Assembly: GCA_027081065.1 (NCBI GenBank)
Contig: JALWLW010000050.1
Coordinates: 1 to 19,036, forward strand
Direction: 5' to 3'
DNA: 19,036 nucleotides
Origin: Campylobacteraceae bacterium
Lineage (GTDB): Bacteria; Campylobacterota; Campylobacteria; Campylobacterales; Sulfurovaceae
In this document: piece by piece, positions 1-8,142 of the stretch
Layout: each line of letters begins with the position of its first letter
Numbering within the stretch: position 1 is the first letter of the stretch
Translations under genes and position numbers: made by a program
The notes under the pieces: model-generated
The model's input: only the letters and a program-made list of their open reading frames with translations
Databases searched by the model: none
Told to the model about the DNA's origin: nothing

Positions 1-2
1 AG

Positions 3-965
3 TGGATTGAATCGGGATTAACCTCTGGTACACAAACTTTTTCTGCACTACCTGCTGGCGATTATGAAGTACGTGTCTTTTTCAATAACTCTTTTAATGA
101 TGAAGCAGTCTATCCTTTTTCAGTAGAGGAAGCCCAATTTGGTGTTAGTTTAGTTTTAAATAAAAAAATTTATGCACAGCATGAATTGATATATATTAAT
201 TATAGTAATATGCAAGGTAATAACAGTGATTGGATAGGTATTTATCCAGCAGATGCAAGTTATGAGTTTGAAAATGTTATTGATTTTAAGCAGACTAAAG
301 GTAATATAAATGGCGAGATTTCGTTAGGAGGAGTAGACGCTCTTCCTGATACCGAAAATAATCCAGGAGGTTTAGCCCCTGGAAACTATGAAGTTAGAGC
401 ATTTTATAATAATAGTTTAACAGCACAAACAGTTGCAGCATTTACGGTAACGAATCAAGCTGTTACTTCAACTGTTTATGAAGATGCTAATGGCACTATT
501 TCTCCAAATTGGATTCATATATCGGGGCCTACTGCTCCTTATTATTATCAAGGAATGGTTAATTTGAAACCAACATGGATTAATAGCTATACGAATACTT
601 CTGAGTATCGTTTGGTTTTCCCCCAGTCCAATAGTACACAAAAGGTTTTAGAATTGGATGCAGGTGGCGTTAGATGGCAACCACATTTTTTTATTGGGGT
701 TGTTGTTGAAACAACAGAGGGGACACGTAAAATGATTTGGGATCCATTCTTTACGCATGAAGGAACAGACCCCTTTAAAGAGGGATCATATTTATCCTAT
801 CCTTTATACATAGATATTCAGCGTCGATCGACTGAAAAACTTCATGTTCGTTTAGATGTTGAAAAGTATTTAAGAATACTTGAACCAAACAATAAAGTTC
901 TTAGTATTTCTGCCTTTATGGCATCGGGTGGTGATTTAGATGAAATAAAACTCTCTTCACATTAA
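3..965 (+). CDS. C-terminal part of a probable exported protein with tandem DWIGIY/YEVR-FNN domains (5' partial)
   Basis: The frame is open from the left edge, so the gene starts outside the window; 320 residues are visible before the TAA. An internal TTG at 186 is not a credible start because coding sequence continues upstream. Two copies of a beta-rich domain are visible: the end of one (residues about 1-42, with AGDYEVRVFFNNS) and a nearly complete second (about 46-150, with NSDWIGIYPAD at about 74-84 and PGNYEVRAFYNNS at about 126-138). The DWIGIY to YEVR-F-NN layout resembles a small immunoglobulin-like sandwich found next to enzymatic or adhesive domains in secreted proteins. The last 160 residues form a different beta-rich domain ending in GGDLDEIKL, which looks like a carbohydrate-binding-type sandwich. 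No catalytic motif is visible and I do not recognise the family. It converges on the polysaccharide locus. Secretion is inferred, since the N-terminus is not in view. Confidence 0.75.
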   Translation, partial: WIESGLTSGTQTFSALPAGDYEVRVFFNNSFNDEAVYPFSVEEAQFGVSLVLNKKIYAQHELIYINYSNMQGNNSDWIGIYPADASYEFENVIDFKQTKGNINGEISLGGVDALPDTENNPGGLAPGNYEVRAFYNNSLTAQTVAAFTVTNQAVTSTVYEDANGTISPNWIHISGPTAPYYYQGMVNLKPTWINSYTNTSEYRLVFPQSNSTQKVLELDAGGVRWQPHFFIGVVVETTEGTRKMIWDPFFTHEGTDPFKEGSYLSYPLYIDIQRRSTEKLHVRLDVEKYLRILEPNNKVLSISAFMASGGDLDEIKLSSH

Positions 966-972
966 AATATTT

Positions 973-999
973 GGAAGAAAATAGTAAATATTTTCTTCC
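973..999. terminator. Perfect 11-bp hairpin between convergent genes
   Basis: GGAAGAAAATA (973-983) pairs exactly with TATTTTCTTCC (989-999) around a 5-base loop. It lies 7 bases after the stop of the plus-strand gene and directly abuts the stop of asnB on the minus strand. There is no long T run after the stem on either strand, although the stem itself is T-rich at one end. A shared bidirectional terminator is the simplest reading. Confidence 0.6.
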
Positions 1000-2913
1000 C
1001 TATAGCCACCTTTTTCGCCACTGAACATAGATAATTACCATCCAAATAAACGTAGGGTTTTTAATTTTATTGTTCTTTAAATCATTACTAACTTTTTGAA
1101 GCTCTTTCTCTTTAAATATTTCATCCTCTTTTAAAATACTACTCTCTAATGCATCAATGGCTGTCTCTTTTAGTTCATTGAGTAACCATGATTTAAGGGG
1201 AACGGTAAAACCAGCCTTGGGTTTGTCTGTGATGCTTGTTGGTATATATTTTTTTAATATTTCACGTAACAGATATTTACCTTTATTTTGCTTATATTTT
1301 AGGTTTACAGGAATTCTAGCCATGTATTCTGCTAAGCGATGGTCTAAAAGAGGTTCTCGACCCTCTAATGAGACAGACATTGAGGCTCTATCTACTTTAC
1401 ATAAAACATCATCAACCATAAAGGTCTTGTAGTCCATTGCCATCATTTGGTCAAGAGGGTTTAGGCTTTTTAACATATTAAATTCACTAAAAGCAGTTTT
1501 TTCAAAGTTTTTAAAGGCACCATCTTTCAAAATTTTATTAAGAAAAGTAGCTTCTACTTTAGAAGATGCTCTGATAAACATCTCTTCTTTTGTTTGAGCA
1601 TTTATCATGCTTTTAAATTTATTGAATTTAGTGACGATATTGGCTTGTTTTTTAGACTTAGGTAGAAGGCTATTTAGAAAAAGTATGCTTTGTTCATTGA
1701 GAAGATTCACCATAGTTTTTAAAAAGAGGTACTTAATTTTATATGATTGTATTTGCATGACTTTATTTAGTGCAAAATATTTACTATAACCAAAAAAAAT
1801 CTCATCCCCTCCATCAGCTGATAAGGCTACGGTTACTTGCTCTTTTGCCAGTTGGCTTACTAACATGGTAGGTAGAGCAGAATCATCAGCAAAAGGTTCA
1901 TCATAGTAAAAAGAAAGGCTCTCGATAAGGGCTAACATCTCCTCTTGGGTACAATATTTCTCTTGGTGTTTTGTGCCTAAAAGTGTGGCTATTTGTTGGG
2001 CATCATTGGCTTCGTTGAACTCTTTTTCTTCAAAGCCTATGGTAAAGGTAGAGAGTTTCTCATTTTGATTGTCTTGAAGTAGTGCCGTGACACTTGAACT
2101 ATCATAGCCTCCACTTAAGAAGACCCCCACAGGGACATCAGAGATCATTCTTAATTGGTAAGAGTCAATTAATAAATTTTCAAGTTCTTTGAGTATTTTT
2201 TTTTCATCTTTTTGGAACTTATCCATATGATAAAAATCATGAATATCCCAGTATTGATGCATCTCATAGCTACTATTTTTTAAATCATAGATGATATAGT
2301 GTGCAGGTTTTAATTTAAAACAATTTTCATAGATGGTGTGAGGTGCTGGAATGTACGCAAATTGAAAATAAAAAGGTAAAATTTCTTTATTAATGATTTT
2401 AGAAAAGGAGTTGTGTTCTTGAAAAGATTTTAGTTCTGAAGAGAATAAAAAGGCATTATCTTTGACATAATAGTAAAAAGGTTTTACTCCAGCTCTATCA
2501 CGCAGTAAAAAAAGTTTTGCTTTGCTTTTGTCATAGATGACAAAAGCAAACATCCCAATGAATCTATGGACTGATTCGATGCCCCATTCTTTATAGGCAT
2601 ATAAAATAACTTCTGTATCTGAATTGGAGCGAAAATGATGCCCTAGCTTTTGAAGCTCAGATTTTATTGTTTGAAAATTATAGACCTCACCATTAAAAAT
2701 AATGGTATAATTCTCGCAGTCACTGGTAAAAGGTTGATGGGCATGAGAGGAGGTATCTTGAATAGAGAGTCTATTATGCCCAAGATGTACTCCTGTTTTT
2801 TCATCAATAAAGATACCGTTGTCATCGGGACCTCTATGATTTTGTGTTTCTACCATCTTTTTGAGTGTATTCTCTCTTTTTTCTTTGGATATGAATCCGA
2901 CTATGCCACACAT
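1000..2913 (-). CDS. asnB: Asparagine synthase family amidotransferase (glutamine-hydrolysing)
   Basis: A 637-residue class II glutamine amidotransferase fused to an ATP-dependent synthetase domain. Cys2 of the MCGIVGF start is the glutaminase nucleophile. Glutamine-site residues appear in FNGEVYN (73-79) and SDTE (98-101), with RDRAGVKP at 138-145. The synthetase domain has the pyrophosphate loop SGGYDSS at 267-273. Family members release ammonia from glutamine, pass it down a channel and amidate an adenylated carboxylate, classically aspartate. Homologues inside surface-polysaccharide loci can instead amidate sugar acids (WbpS-type), and the position after a glycosyltransferase and a chain-length regulator makes that plausible here. 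The start ATG has an AGGA site 6-7 bases upstream and overlaps the 3' end of the glycosyltransferase by 13 bases, so translation is probably coupled. The exact substrate cannot be read from sequence. Confidence 0.9.
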   Translation of the reverse strand: MCGIVGFISKEKRENTLKKMVETQNHRGPDDNGIFIDEKTGVHLGHNRLSIQDTSSHAHQPFTSDCENYTIIFNGEVYNFQTIKSELQKLGHHFRSNSDTEVILYAYKEWGIESVHRFIGMFAFVIYDKSKAKLFLLRDRAGVKPFYYYVKDNAFLFSSELKSFQEHNSFSKIINKEILPFYFQFAYIPAPHTIYENCFKLKPAHYIIYDLKNSSYEMHQYWDIHDFYHMDKFQKDEKKILKELENLLIDSYQLRMISDVPVGVFLSGGYDSSSVTALLQDNQNEKLSTFTIGFEEKEFNEANDAQQIATLLGTKHQEKYCTQEEMLALIESLSFYYDEPFADDSALPTMLVSQLAKEQVTVALSADGGDEIFFGYSKYFALNKVMQIQSYKIKYLFLKTMVNLLNEQSILFLNSLLPKSKKQANIVTKFNKFKSMINAQTKEEMFIRASSKVEATFLNKILKDGAFKNFEKTAFSEFNMLKSLNPLDQMMAMDYKTFMVDDVLCKVDRASMSVSLEGREPLLDHRLAEYMARIPVNLKYKQNKGKYLLREILKKYIPTSITDKPKAGFTVPLKSWLLNELKETAIDALESSILKEDEIFKEKELQKVSNDLKNNKIKNPTFIWMVIIYVQWRKRWL

Positions 2914-4058
2914 AAAATTTCCTTATATTGTTTAATAATATTATCTAATGTGTATTTGTGACTTTGTTTACGTGCATGAGCTATGTACTCATTTCGTTTT
3001 TCATCATTACTTAACATGGTTTCTATGGCAAGGGTTAAAGCTTTTTCATCATCCACAGGATACAAAATACCATTTTGAGCTAATTCTATTCCTGAGCTTA
3101 GCTGAAAATTGATATCTGTATTGGGTGCGAGTATTTCTCTTGGACCCGAGATACAGTCTGTGGAGACAACAGCCGTACCACAAAGCATCGCTTCAATAAT
3201 GACATTGGGAAAGCCTTCACCTTCAGAAGCTAAGACAAAAAGAGTGGCTTGCTTGAGGTACTTAAAAGGGTTCTCTTTTTTACCTAAAAGATGAACACGT
3301 TCTTCAAGTTTATGTATAGAAACATACTCTTTGATATTTTTTTCTTCTTCTCCTTCACCAATTAAGATAAGCTCAACATTACTCTCTAGGTTTTCTAGGG
3401 CTTTAATAATATTAATAAAACGTTTTTCTGATGAGAGCCGACCGACACTGATAAGATGTTGTTTGCTTGGATTAAAGTTAAAATCTTCAACAGGCTCTTT
3501 TGCTAAAGAGGTGATTTTTTGAATATCATAAGGGTTGTTAATGACCGTATGTTTTTTAATGTTGGGAATATTTTTTAAAAACTCTATTTTCATTCTTTGG
3601 GCTTTAAAAATAATCATGTCAGCATGTTTATAGAGTAGTTTAATAAGTATAAAGTTTATTTTTTTTGAAAAAGAACCTTCTTTTAAATTATTAATACTGG
3701 TCACTTCAACGACTTGAACCTGATGTTTTGCTCCAAAGATCTTAGCTAAAATATTGATAAAATTGGCTCGGTAAATATGACTTTGAATTAAAGTAGTTTG
3801 ATTTTTTTGGATATATTTTTTTAGTTTATAGCCCAAATAGGGAAGGTAAAGTAGTTTTTTAAAACTACTGTCATATTTGGTTAATGTTGAAAGATAGGTA
3901 ATATTCACTTCTTTAGGAAGGGTATAAACATTGTCTTTTTCGATACAAAGAAGATGAAGCTCTATATTTTGTTTGACAAGTTCAGTTGCAATAATAGAGA
4001 GAACACGTTCAGCTCCCCCAGAGGTTAATGAATTGATAAATAAAGTTACTTGTTTCAT
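2901..4058 (-). CDS. GT4-family glycosyltransferase
   Basis: A GT-B fold retaining glycosyltransferase of about 385 residues, transferring a sugar from a nucleotide-sugar donor at the cytoplasmic face of the inner membrane during surface glycan assembly. The N-terminal domain shows the SGGAERVL acceptor-side motif. The donor domain shows ISVGRLSSEKRF, LIGEGEEE and EGFPNVIIEAM followed by CGTAVVSTD, the E-x7-E type donor-binding motif typical of GT4. I place the start at the ATG at 4058 (protein MKQVTLF) because AAAAGGA lies 6-7 bases upstream; an in-frame ATG at 4088 lacks such a site and would add ten atypical residues. It lies 48 bases downstream of the chain-length regulator and overlaps asnB, so these three form one operon. 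Donor and acceptor are unknown. Confidence 0.9.
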   Translation of the reverse strand: MKQVTLFINSLTSGGAERVLSIIATELVKQNIELHLLCIEKDNVYTLPKEVNITYLSTLTKYDSSFKKLLYLPYLGYKLKKYIQKNQTTLIQSHIYRANFINILAKIFGAKHQVQVVEVTSINNLKEGSFSKKINFILIKLLYKHADMIIFKAQRMKIEFLKNIPNIKKHTVINNPYDIQKITSLAKEPVEDFNFNPSKQHLISVGRLSSEKRFINIIKALENLESNVELILIGEGEEEKNIKEYVSIHKLEERVHLLGKKENPFKYLKQATLFVLASEGEGFPNVIIEAMLCGTAVVSTDCISGPREILAPNTDINFQLSSGIELAQNGILYPVDDEKALTLAIETMLSNDEKRNEYIAHARKQSHKYTLDNIIKQYKEILCVA

Positions 4059-4105
4059 TAAAAATCCTTTTAGTGAAATTATAGCCAATATGTTGTTTTA
4101 TGTTA

Positions 4106-4111
4106 ATTATA
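4106..4111 (-). promoter_or_regulatory. Candidate -10 box upstream of the glycosyltransferase
   Basis: TATAAT reads on the minus strand here, overlapping the stop codon of the upstream regulator gene, and would give a leader of roughly 40 bases. A second TATAAT at 4078-4083 sits too close to the ribosome binding site to be as likely. No -35 is recognisable. The gene may simply be co-transcribed from further upstream. Confidence 0.3.
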
Positions 4112-6413
4112 GTTTTGTTTTTATAGAGCTTTTTCTGGGTATTTTTACTAAAGTAGGGGTATTGAGTAGTAAATTATTTTGAGCTTTTTTATTCTTTTTG
4201 AAAATAGATTTTAGTACAAGACCTATATTTTGTAAATTTTTTTCTTGTATAATTTTTTCAAGTTCAACAATGGTTGATTTTTTTGACATCTTTTCTCGAA
4301 TAACAATAAGGTTTAGAGATGTAAACTTCATAAGATATAAGCTCTCTAATGCGAGATTATAAGCAGAAGTATCAATAATAATATAATCATATTTTTGTTG
4401 TAATGTCTCAAAAAGGATGATTAAGCGTTTAGAGAGTATTAATTCAGCTGGGTTAGGAGGAATTGGTCCTGCTGGAATGATATCTAAATTAGGAAAATTG
4501 GTGGAAAAGACAATATTACCAATATTATCTCTTTGACTTAAGTAGGTACTAATACCAGTATATTGTTGTTCAATACCAAAGTGCCTATGTAAGCTAGGGG
4601 AATGCATATTGAAATCAATAACAATAGTTTTATATCCAGAATTTTGAAAAACACCTGCAAGATTTACGACAGTAGTTGTTTTTCCTTCTCCTTGAGCATG
4701 AGAAGAGATTAGAATAATACTTCCTGAATTCTCTTTTTTAGAAAACTGTAAATTAGTAGCTAATTGGTGATAAGCCTCTTTAAGTTTTAGAGTTGAAAAC
4801 ATATCATTATCATAAAGAGGAATAATACCGTAAATAGGTAGTTTTGTCATAAGTTTAATATCTTTTTTCGTTGCAACCTTATCTATAATCAATGCACGTA
4901 GTAAGGAAATGAAAATAGACAAAATAAAGCCTATAACGGTAGCTACAATAAGTAGGATTAGACGTTTAGGTTTGATTGGGTCAGGTGGTGTGTAGGCCGA
5001 GTCAATAATTTCATAATCAGAAACAGAAGCTACTTTTATAAGTTCATTTTCTGATTTTTTTTCTAAAAGATAGGTATACATTCTTGAGTTAACTTCATAG
5101 TCTCTTTTAAAAGAGATAAGTTTTTTCTCTTTTTGGGGTAATTTTTTTAAAATCGCCTCATATTTCTCTTTTTGTTGTTCTAAATTTTTTCGTTTACTAA
5201 TAAGTGTAGATTTTAAATTTTGAACATTCAGAAGAACTTTCTTTTTAATTCTCTTAATTTTTTTTCTAATATTGATTAGTTTTGGATATTTTTCTGTAAA
5301 CTCAATACTTAGTTCATCTTCTTCTTGCTGTAGTTGCTCTAAGGTGTCAATAAATTTTATAGTTGCTTGGTCATTAAACTCTAAAAGAGTGGGCCCAATA
5401 GCATCTAAGTTCCGATTATTACGTACAAAGGTTATTAGGTTTTGGGCTAATTTCTCTTTTAGGGTTAACTCTGATAAATCCAAATCTATGGCACTTAATT
5501 TTTTAAAAGAGTCTTTAACTTTGACAGTTGGCTCAACACTATTAAGTAGTTTATATTTTTCTAATTTATTTTCGGATATTTCTAATTTTTCTTTAATATT
5601 ATTGAGTTGTATATCTAAAAAACTTAGTACTTTATTATTAGTATTATCTTTTTTTGAGAGACTATCTGTAATATAACTTTGAATAAGGGCATTAAGATAA
5701 GCATTGGCACGTTGAGGTATATTATCTTGAAAAGAAATTTTAATGAGATTTGCCTCTAAATCAATCTGTTTTACTGAGAGCCTTTTAGTAATTATATTTT
5801 GATAGATAGTACGATTGTCTCCATTTAAAACAATATAAATAGGTTGTGTAAAAGGGTGATTCTTAGTAATAATTCCTGAAAAATAAGGGGTATTAATTTT
5901 TTGGTTAAAAGGATAAACTTCAGTTTCTCCTAGTAATTTTGTGGCTAAAGTAAAGCCATTTTTTTTAGGTTGTAGGGTTATTTCTTTCTGTAAGATAATA
6001 GAATTAACTTTTTTATTTAGTTTTAATTCTATGGGTACATTACCATATAATTCATTAAGTTTATAATCTCTTTTTTCATAGTATTGAATAGAAAAATCAA
6101 CATTTTCTAAAGCTTTTTCGTTGATTTTAAATGTTTTTAAAGTTAGCATCTCTTGTTTAATACCCACAGTATTGGCTGTATTGAGACTATTTCTAAGTAA
6201 ATCTTTTGTTTGTGTTTGATTTTGATTATTTATTTTTACTTTGATGATAGCATAAGATTCATAGGTTGAGGGGATAAAATAGAGGTAAAATTTTGTTAAT
6301 AAAATGGTGATTATTGTTATGATAAAAATAGACCACTTGTATGGTAAAATAGTTTTTGTTAGCTCAATAATATAGCTTTCGTTATGTATAAATTCTTTTT
6401 GATGTATTTGCAT
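4107..6413 (-). CDS. Wzc-like polysaccharide chain-length regulator with variant BY-kinase domain
   Basis: A 768-residue inner-membrane polysaccharide co-polymerase. Membrane helices at about 27-47 and 485-508 flank a long periplasmic Wzz-type region with coiled-coil segments (about 260-460), and a PPDPIKPKR stretch precedes the second helix as in Wzz/Wzc proteins. The cytoplasmic ATPase has a P-loop AQGEGKTT (573-580), a Walker A' region IVIDFNMHSPSLH (597-609) and Walker B YIIIDTSA (677-684). Such proteins control chain length and export of capsule or exopolysaccharide by cycles of tyrosine autophosphorylation. Departures from the family are clear: the Walker A' D-x-D-x-R reads D-F-N-M-H, the usual DxPP after Walker B reads DTSA, and there is no tyrosine at all after residue 693, so the C-terminal tyrosine cluster is absent. 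ATP binding looks intact, but classic autophosphorylation does not. The start is the first ATG after the divergent promoter region; its ribosome binding site is weak. Confidence 0.88.
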   Translation of the reverse strand: MQIHQKEFIHNESYIIELTKTILPYKWSIFIITIITILLTKFYLYFIPSTYESYAIIKVKINNQNQTQTKDLLRNSLNTANTVGIKQEMLTLKTFKINEKALENVDFSIQYYEKRDYKLNELYGNVPIELKLNKKVNSIILQKEITLQPKKNGFTLATKLLGETEVYPFNQKINTPYFSGIITKNHPFTQPIYIVLNGDNRTIYQNIITKRLSVKQIDLEANLIKISFQDNIPQRANAYLNALIQSYITDSLSKKDNTNNKVLSFLDIQLNNIKEKLEISENKLEKYKLLNSVEPTVKVKDSFKKLSAIDLDLSELTLKEKLAQNLITFVRNNRNLDAIGPTLLEFNDQATIKFIDTLEQLQQEEDELSIEFTEKYPKLINIRKKIKRIKKKVLLNVQNLKSTLISKRKNLEQQKEKYEAILKKLPQKEKKLISFKRDYEVNSRMYTYLLEKKSENELIKVASVSDYEIIDSAYTPPDPIKPKRLILLIVATVIGFILSIFISLLRALIIDKVATKKDIKLMTKLPIYGIIPLYDNDMFSTLKLKEAYHQLATNLQFSKKENSGSIILISSHAQGEGKTTTVVNLAGVFQNSGYKTIVIDFNMHSPSLHRHFGIEQQYTGISTYLSQRDNIGNIVFSTNFPNLDIIPAGPIPPNPAELILSKRLIILFETLQQKYDYIIIDTSAYNLALESLYLMKFTSLNLIVIREKMSKKSTIVELEKIIQEKNLQNIGLVLKSIFKKNKKAQNNLLLNTPTLVKIPRKSSIKTKL

Positions 6414-6534
6414 AATTATATTAGTATCACTTTATTTTAATAAATATTAACAGTTTAAAACTTTTATTTAGCTTATATTAAAATACTACATTTTTTTTGA
6501 TAAAATTAAACTTAATATTGGCTAGGCTCATCTT

Positions 6535-6543
6535 TGATATAAT
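6535..6543 (+). promoter_or_regulatory. Extended -10 promoter for the DUF89 gene
   Basis: TGATATAAT gives a full TATAAT at 6538-6543 with the TG of an extended -10 in front. It lies 20 bases before the start codon. T-rich sequence upstream with no -35 fits the sigma-70 promoters known from Campylobacterota. Confidence 0.55.
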
Positions 6544-6563
6544 TCATTTAAAAAGAACTTATA

Positions 6564-7412
6564 ATGAACCTAAAATCTGATTGTCTCTCTTGTCTTCTTA
6601 ATCAATCTCTACGTGTTGCAAAAAATCTTAATTTAGATGAACAAACATCTAAAAAGATGATGCAAGTTGCTGCTAAATCTATTGGAACTTATGGAGAAGT
6701 ATCCCCTCCTGTTGCAGCAGCCGATTTATATCCGAAATTGGCTTTGTTTGCAGAGAATGAAGATGTCTATAAATCATTAAAAGAACTCTCTACTAAAGAA
6801 GCTTTAAATCTGTTACCTTCTGTAGAAGAAAAAGTTCATAATATTTCAGATGCAATTAAAGCTTCTGTGGCTGGTAATGTTATTGATTTTGCAACACCAA
6901 ATCATTTTGACTTGACTCTAGAATTTGAAAAAGTATTTGAAACAGATTTTGCACGTGAGGATAAAGAAGGGTTTTTAAAATCTTTGGAGAGGGCTAAAAC
7001 ATTTATGATTGTTGGAGACAATGTAGGAGAACATGTTTTTGATAAGTTACTTTTAGAAGTCATTCGTCAAAAGTATCCTAATTTAAAGCTTTACTATGCT
7101 GTAAGAGGAAGACCGATTATTAATGATGTCACACTGTTTGAAGCAAATGCATTAAACATGGATGAAGTAGCTCTCATTGTAGATTCTGGAGTAATTACCC
7201 CTGGGCTCTCTTATGCACATGCTTCTACTAAATTTATGGAACTTTATAATAGCATAGACTTAATTATTGCAAAAGGTATGGGCAATTATGAATGTTTAGA
7301 AGGTCTTCAAGATGAACGTATTTACCACCTTTTTAAAGTTAAGTGTGAGGTGGTAGCAAAGAGTGTAGGTGAAAAGTTGGGTTCGTTAATTTTTATTAAC
7401 AATAATAAATAA
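6564..7412 (+). CDS. DUF89 (ARMT1-like) metal-dependent phosphatase
   Basis: A 282-residue cytoplasmic protein of the DUF89 fold, whose studied members are divalent-metal-dependent phosphatases thought to clear damaged or surplus phosphometabolites. Visible family motifs are the paired cysteines CLSC at 7-10 (prokaryotic subfamily), AGNVIDF at 103-109, GDNVGEHVFDKLL at 151-163, VRGRPIINDV at 180-189, DSG at 207-209 and KGMGNYE at 237-243. The Asn/Asp residues of AGNVIDF and GDN, Asp207 and Lys237 are the expected metal and phosphate ligands. Length is normal for the bacterial subfamily. It stands alone between divergent and downstream promoters, so neighbours give no clue to the substrate. 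The family call is firm; the physiological substrate is unknown. Confidence 0.88.
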   Translation: MNLKSDCLSCLLNQSLRVAKNLNLDEQTSKKMMQVAAKSIGTYGEVSPPVAAADLYPKLALFAENEDVYKSLKELSTKEALNLLPSVEEKVHNISDAIKASVAGNVIDFATPNHFDLTLEFEKVFETDFAREDKEGFLKSLERAKTFMIVGDNVGEHVFDKLLLEVIRQKYPNLKLYYAVRGRPIINDVTLFEANALNMDEVALIVDSGVITPGLSYAHASTKFMELYNSIDLIIAKGMGNYECLEGLQDERIYHLFKVKCEVVAKSVGEKLGSLIFINNNK

Positions 7413-7454
7413 AATAACTTTTTATTATATTAAGTATAAATTAAGTTAATGATA

Positions 7455-7475
7455 TATAAAATTTTATTATATAAT
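7455..7475 (+). promoter_or_regulatory. Possible promoter for the BON/HHH/alkC operon
   Basis: Two -10-like boxes lie in this very AT-rich stretch: TATAAA at 7455-7460 and TATAAT at 7470-7475. The second matches better but would start transcription almost on top of the AAGGA ribosome binding site (7482-7486), so the first is more workable. The choice cannot be made from sequence. Confidence 0.25.
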
Positions 7476-7491
7476 AGTATGAAGGATAAGA

Positions 7492-8142
7492 ATGAATAAG
7501 ATATTGCAAATAGTGCTAGGAATGCTACTTATTTTTGTATTAGCATATTTAAGTTTTTTGGAAGTTTCTAATAAAATTGAAGATGATTTACTTAACAAGT
7601 CAGAAACTAAATTTGCTGATAAAGGTATAGTCGGGGTTACAGCAAAGTTAGAAGGTGAAGGTTTAAGTTTAACTCGCACAATCATCTTAACAGGAAAAGT
7701 AATTTCAGAGAAAGAAAAAGTTAGAATAAGCTCTTTAATTGGTAGTATAGAGGGTGTAGGGAGTGTTAAAAATCAGCTTGTTGTTGAATCTCCACATTAT
7801 ACAATTTCTGTACCTACCCCTATTAGACCTATTGTTGTAAAAAGTGTTAAATCTATCAAAGTAGTTCAAGATAAACCAAAAATAATTAAAAAAGTAGAAG
7901 TATCTTCATCAGATGTAGTAAAAGTAAGTGAGAAAAAAGAAGTGATTGCCGTTACTTTAAAAGAGACAATACCTAAAGAAAAAAAGCTAGAGACTCCATC
8001 AGTACCTAAGGTCACTACAGTTGTCCCTAGTGTTACTCAAAGTACGGTAAGTGTACCCGTACCTATTCAAGTAACAACTGTACCCGTGGTAATAGAAACT
8101 GAAGAAGAGACTAAAAACATAAATAGTAAAGGAGAAAAATAA
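7492..8142 (+). CDS. Membrane-anchored BON-domain protein with a Val/Pro/Lys-rich tail
   Basis: A 216-residue protein. An N-terminal uncleaved-looking helix (about 4-20) follows a short MNK start, so the rest should lie in the periplasm. Residues about 30-100 form a BON-type alpha/beta domain: VGVTAKLEGEGLSL, then TIILTGKVISEKEK, then GVGSVKNQLVV. BON domains bind membranes or envelope partners in proteins such as OsmY and ArfA. The remainder is low-complexity and rich in Val, Pro, Thr and Lys, a plausible flexible tether across the periplasm. An AAGGA site lies 5 bases before ATG. The stop overlaps the next start by one base (TAATG), so the two are co-translated. The same layout (helix, then BON) opens the OmpA-type gene at 17546, followed there too by a single-pass membrane protein. 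No enzyme motif is present. Confidence 0.7.
   Translation: MNKILQIVLGMLLIFVLAYLSFLEVSNKIEDDLLNKSETKFADKGIVGVTAKLEGEGLSLTRTIILTGKVISEKEKVRISSLIGSIEGVGSVKNQLVVESPHYTISVPTPIRPIVVKSVKSIKVVQDKPKIIKKVEVSSSDVVKVSEKKEVIAVTLKETIPKEKKLETPSVPKVTTVVPSVTQSTVSVPVPIQVTTVPVVIETEEETKNINSKGEK

Noticed and set aside
186..965. A separate gene starting at the TTG at 186
   Set aside because: The same frame is open back to base 3 and encodes a matching domain copy (AGDYEVRVFFNNS), so this is the middle of a longer gene.
5272..5676. A 134-residue plus-strand open frame opposite the chain-length regulator
   Set aside because: It is low-complexity Ser/Leu/Phe sequence, as expected from the reverse strand of a Lys/Glu/Asn-rich coiled coil, and has no family motif.
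7413..7491. A terminator or small RNA after the DUF89 gene
   Set aside because: Only weak A/T-only pairing is visible and there is no stable stem, so nothing beyond possible promoter boxes can be supported.
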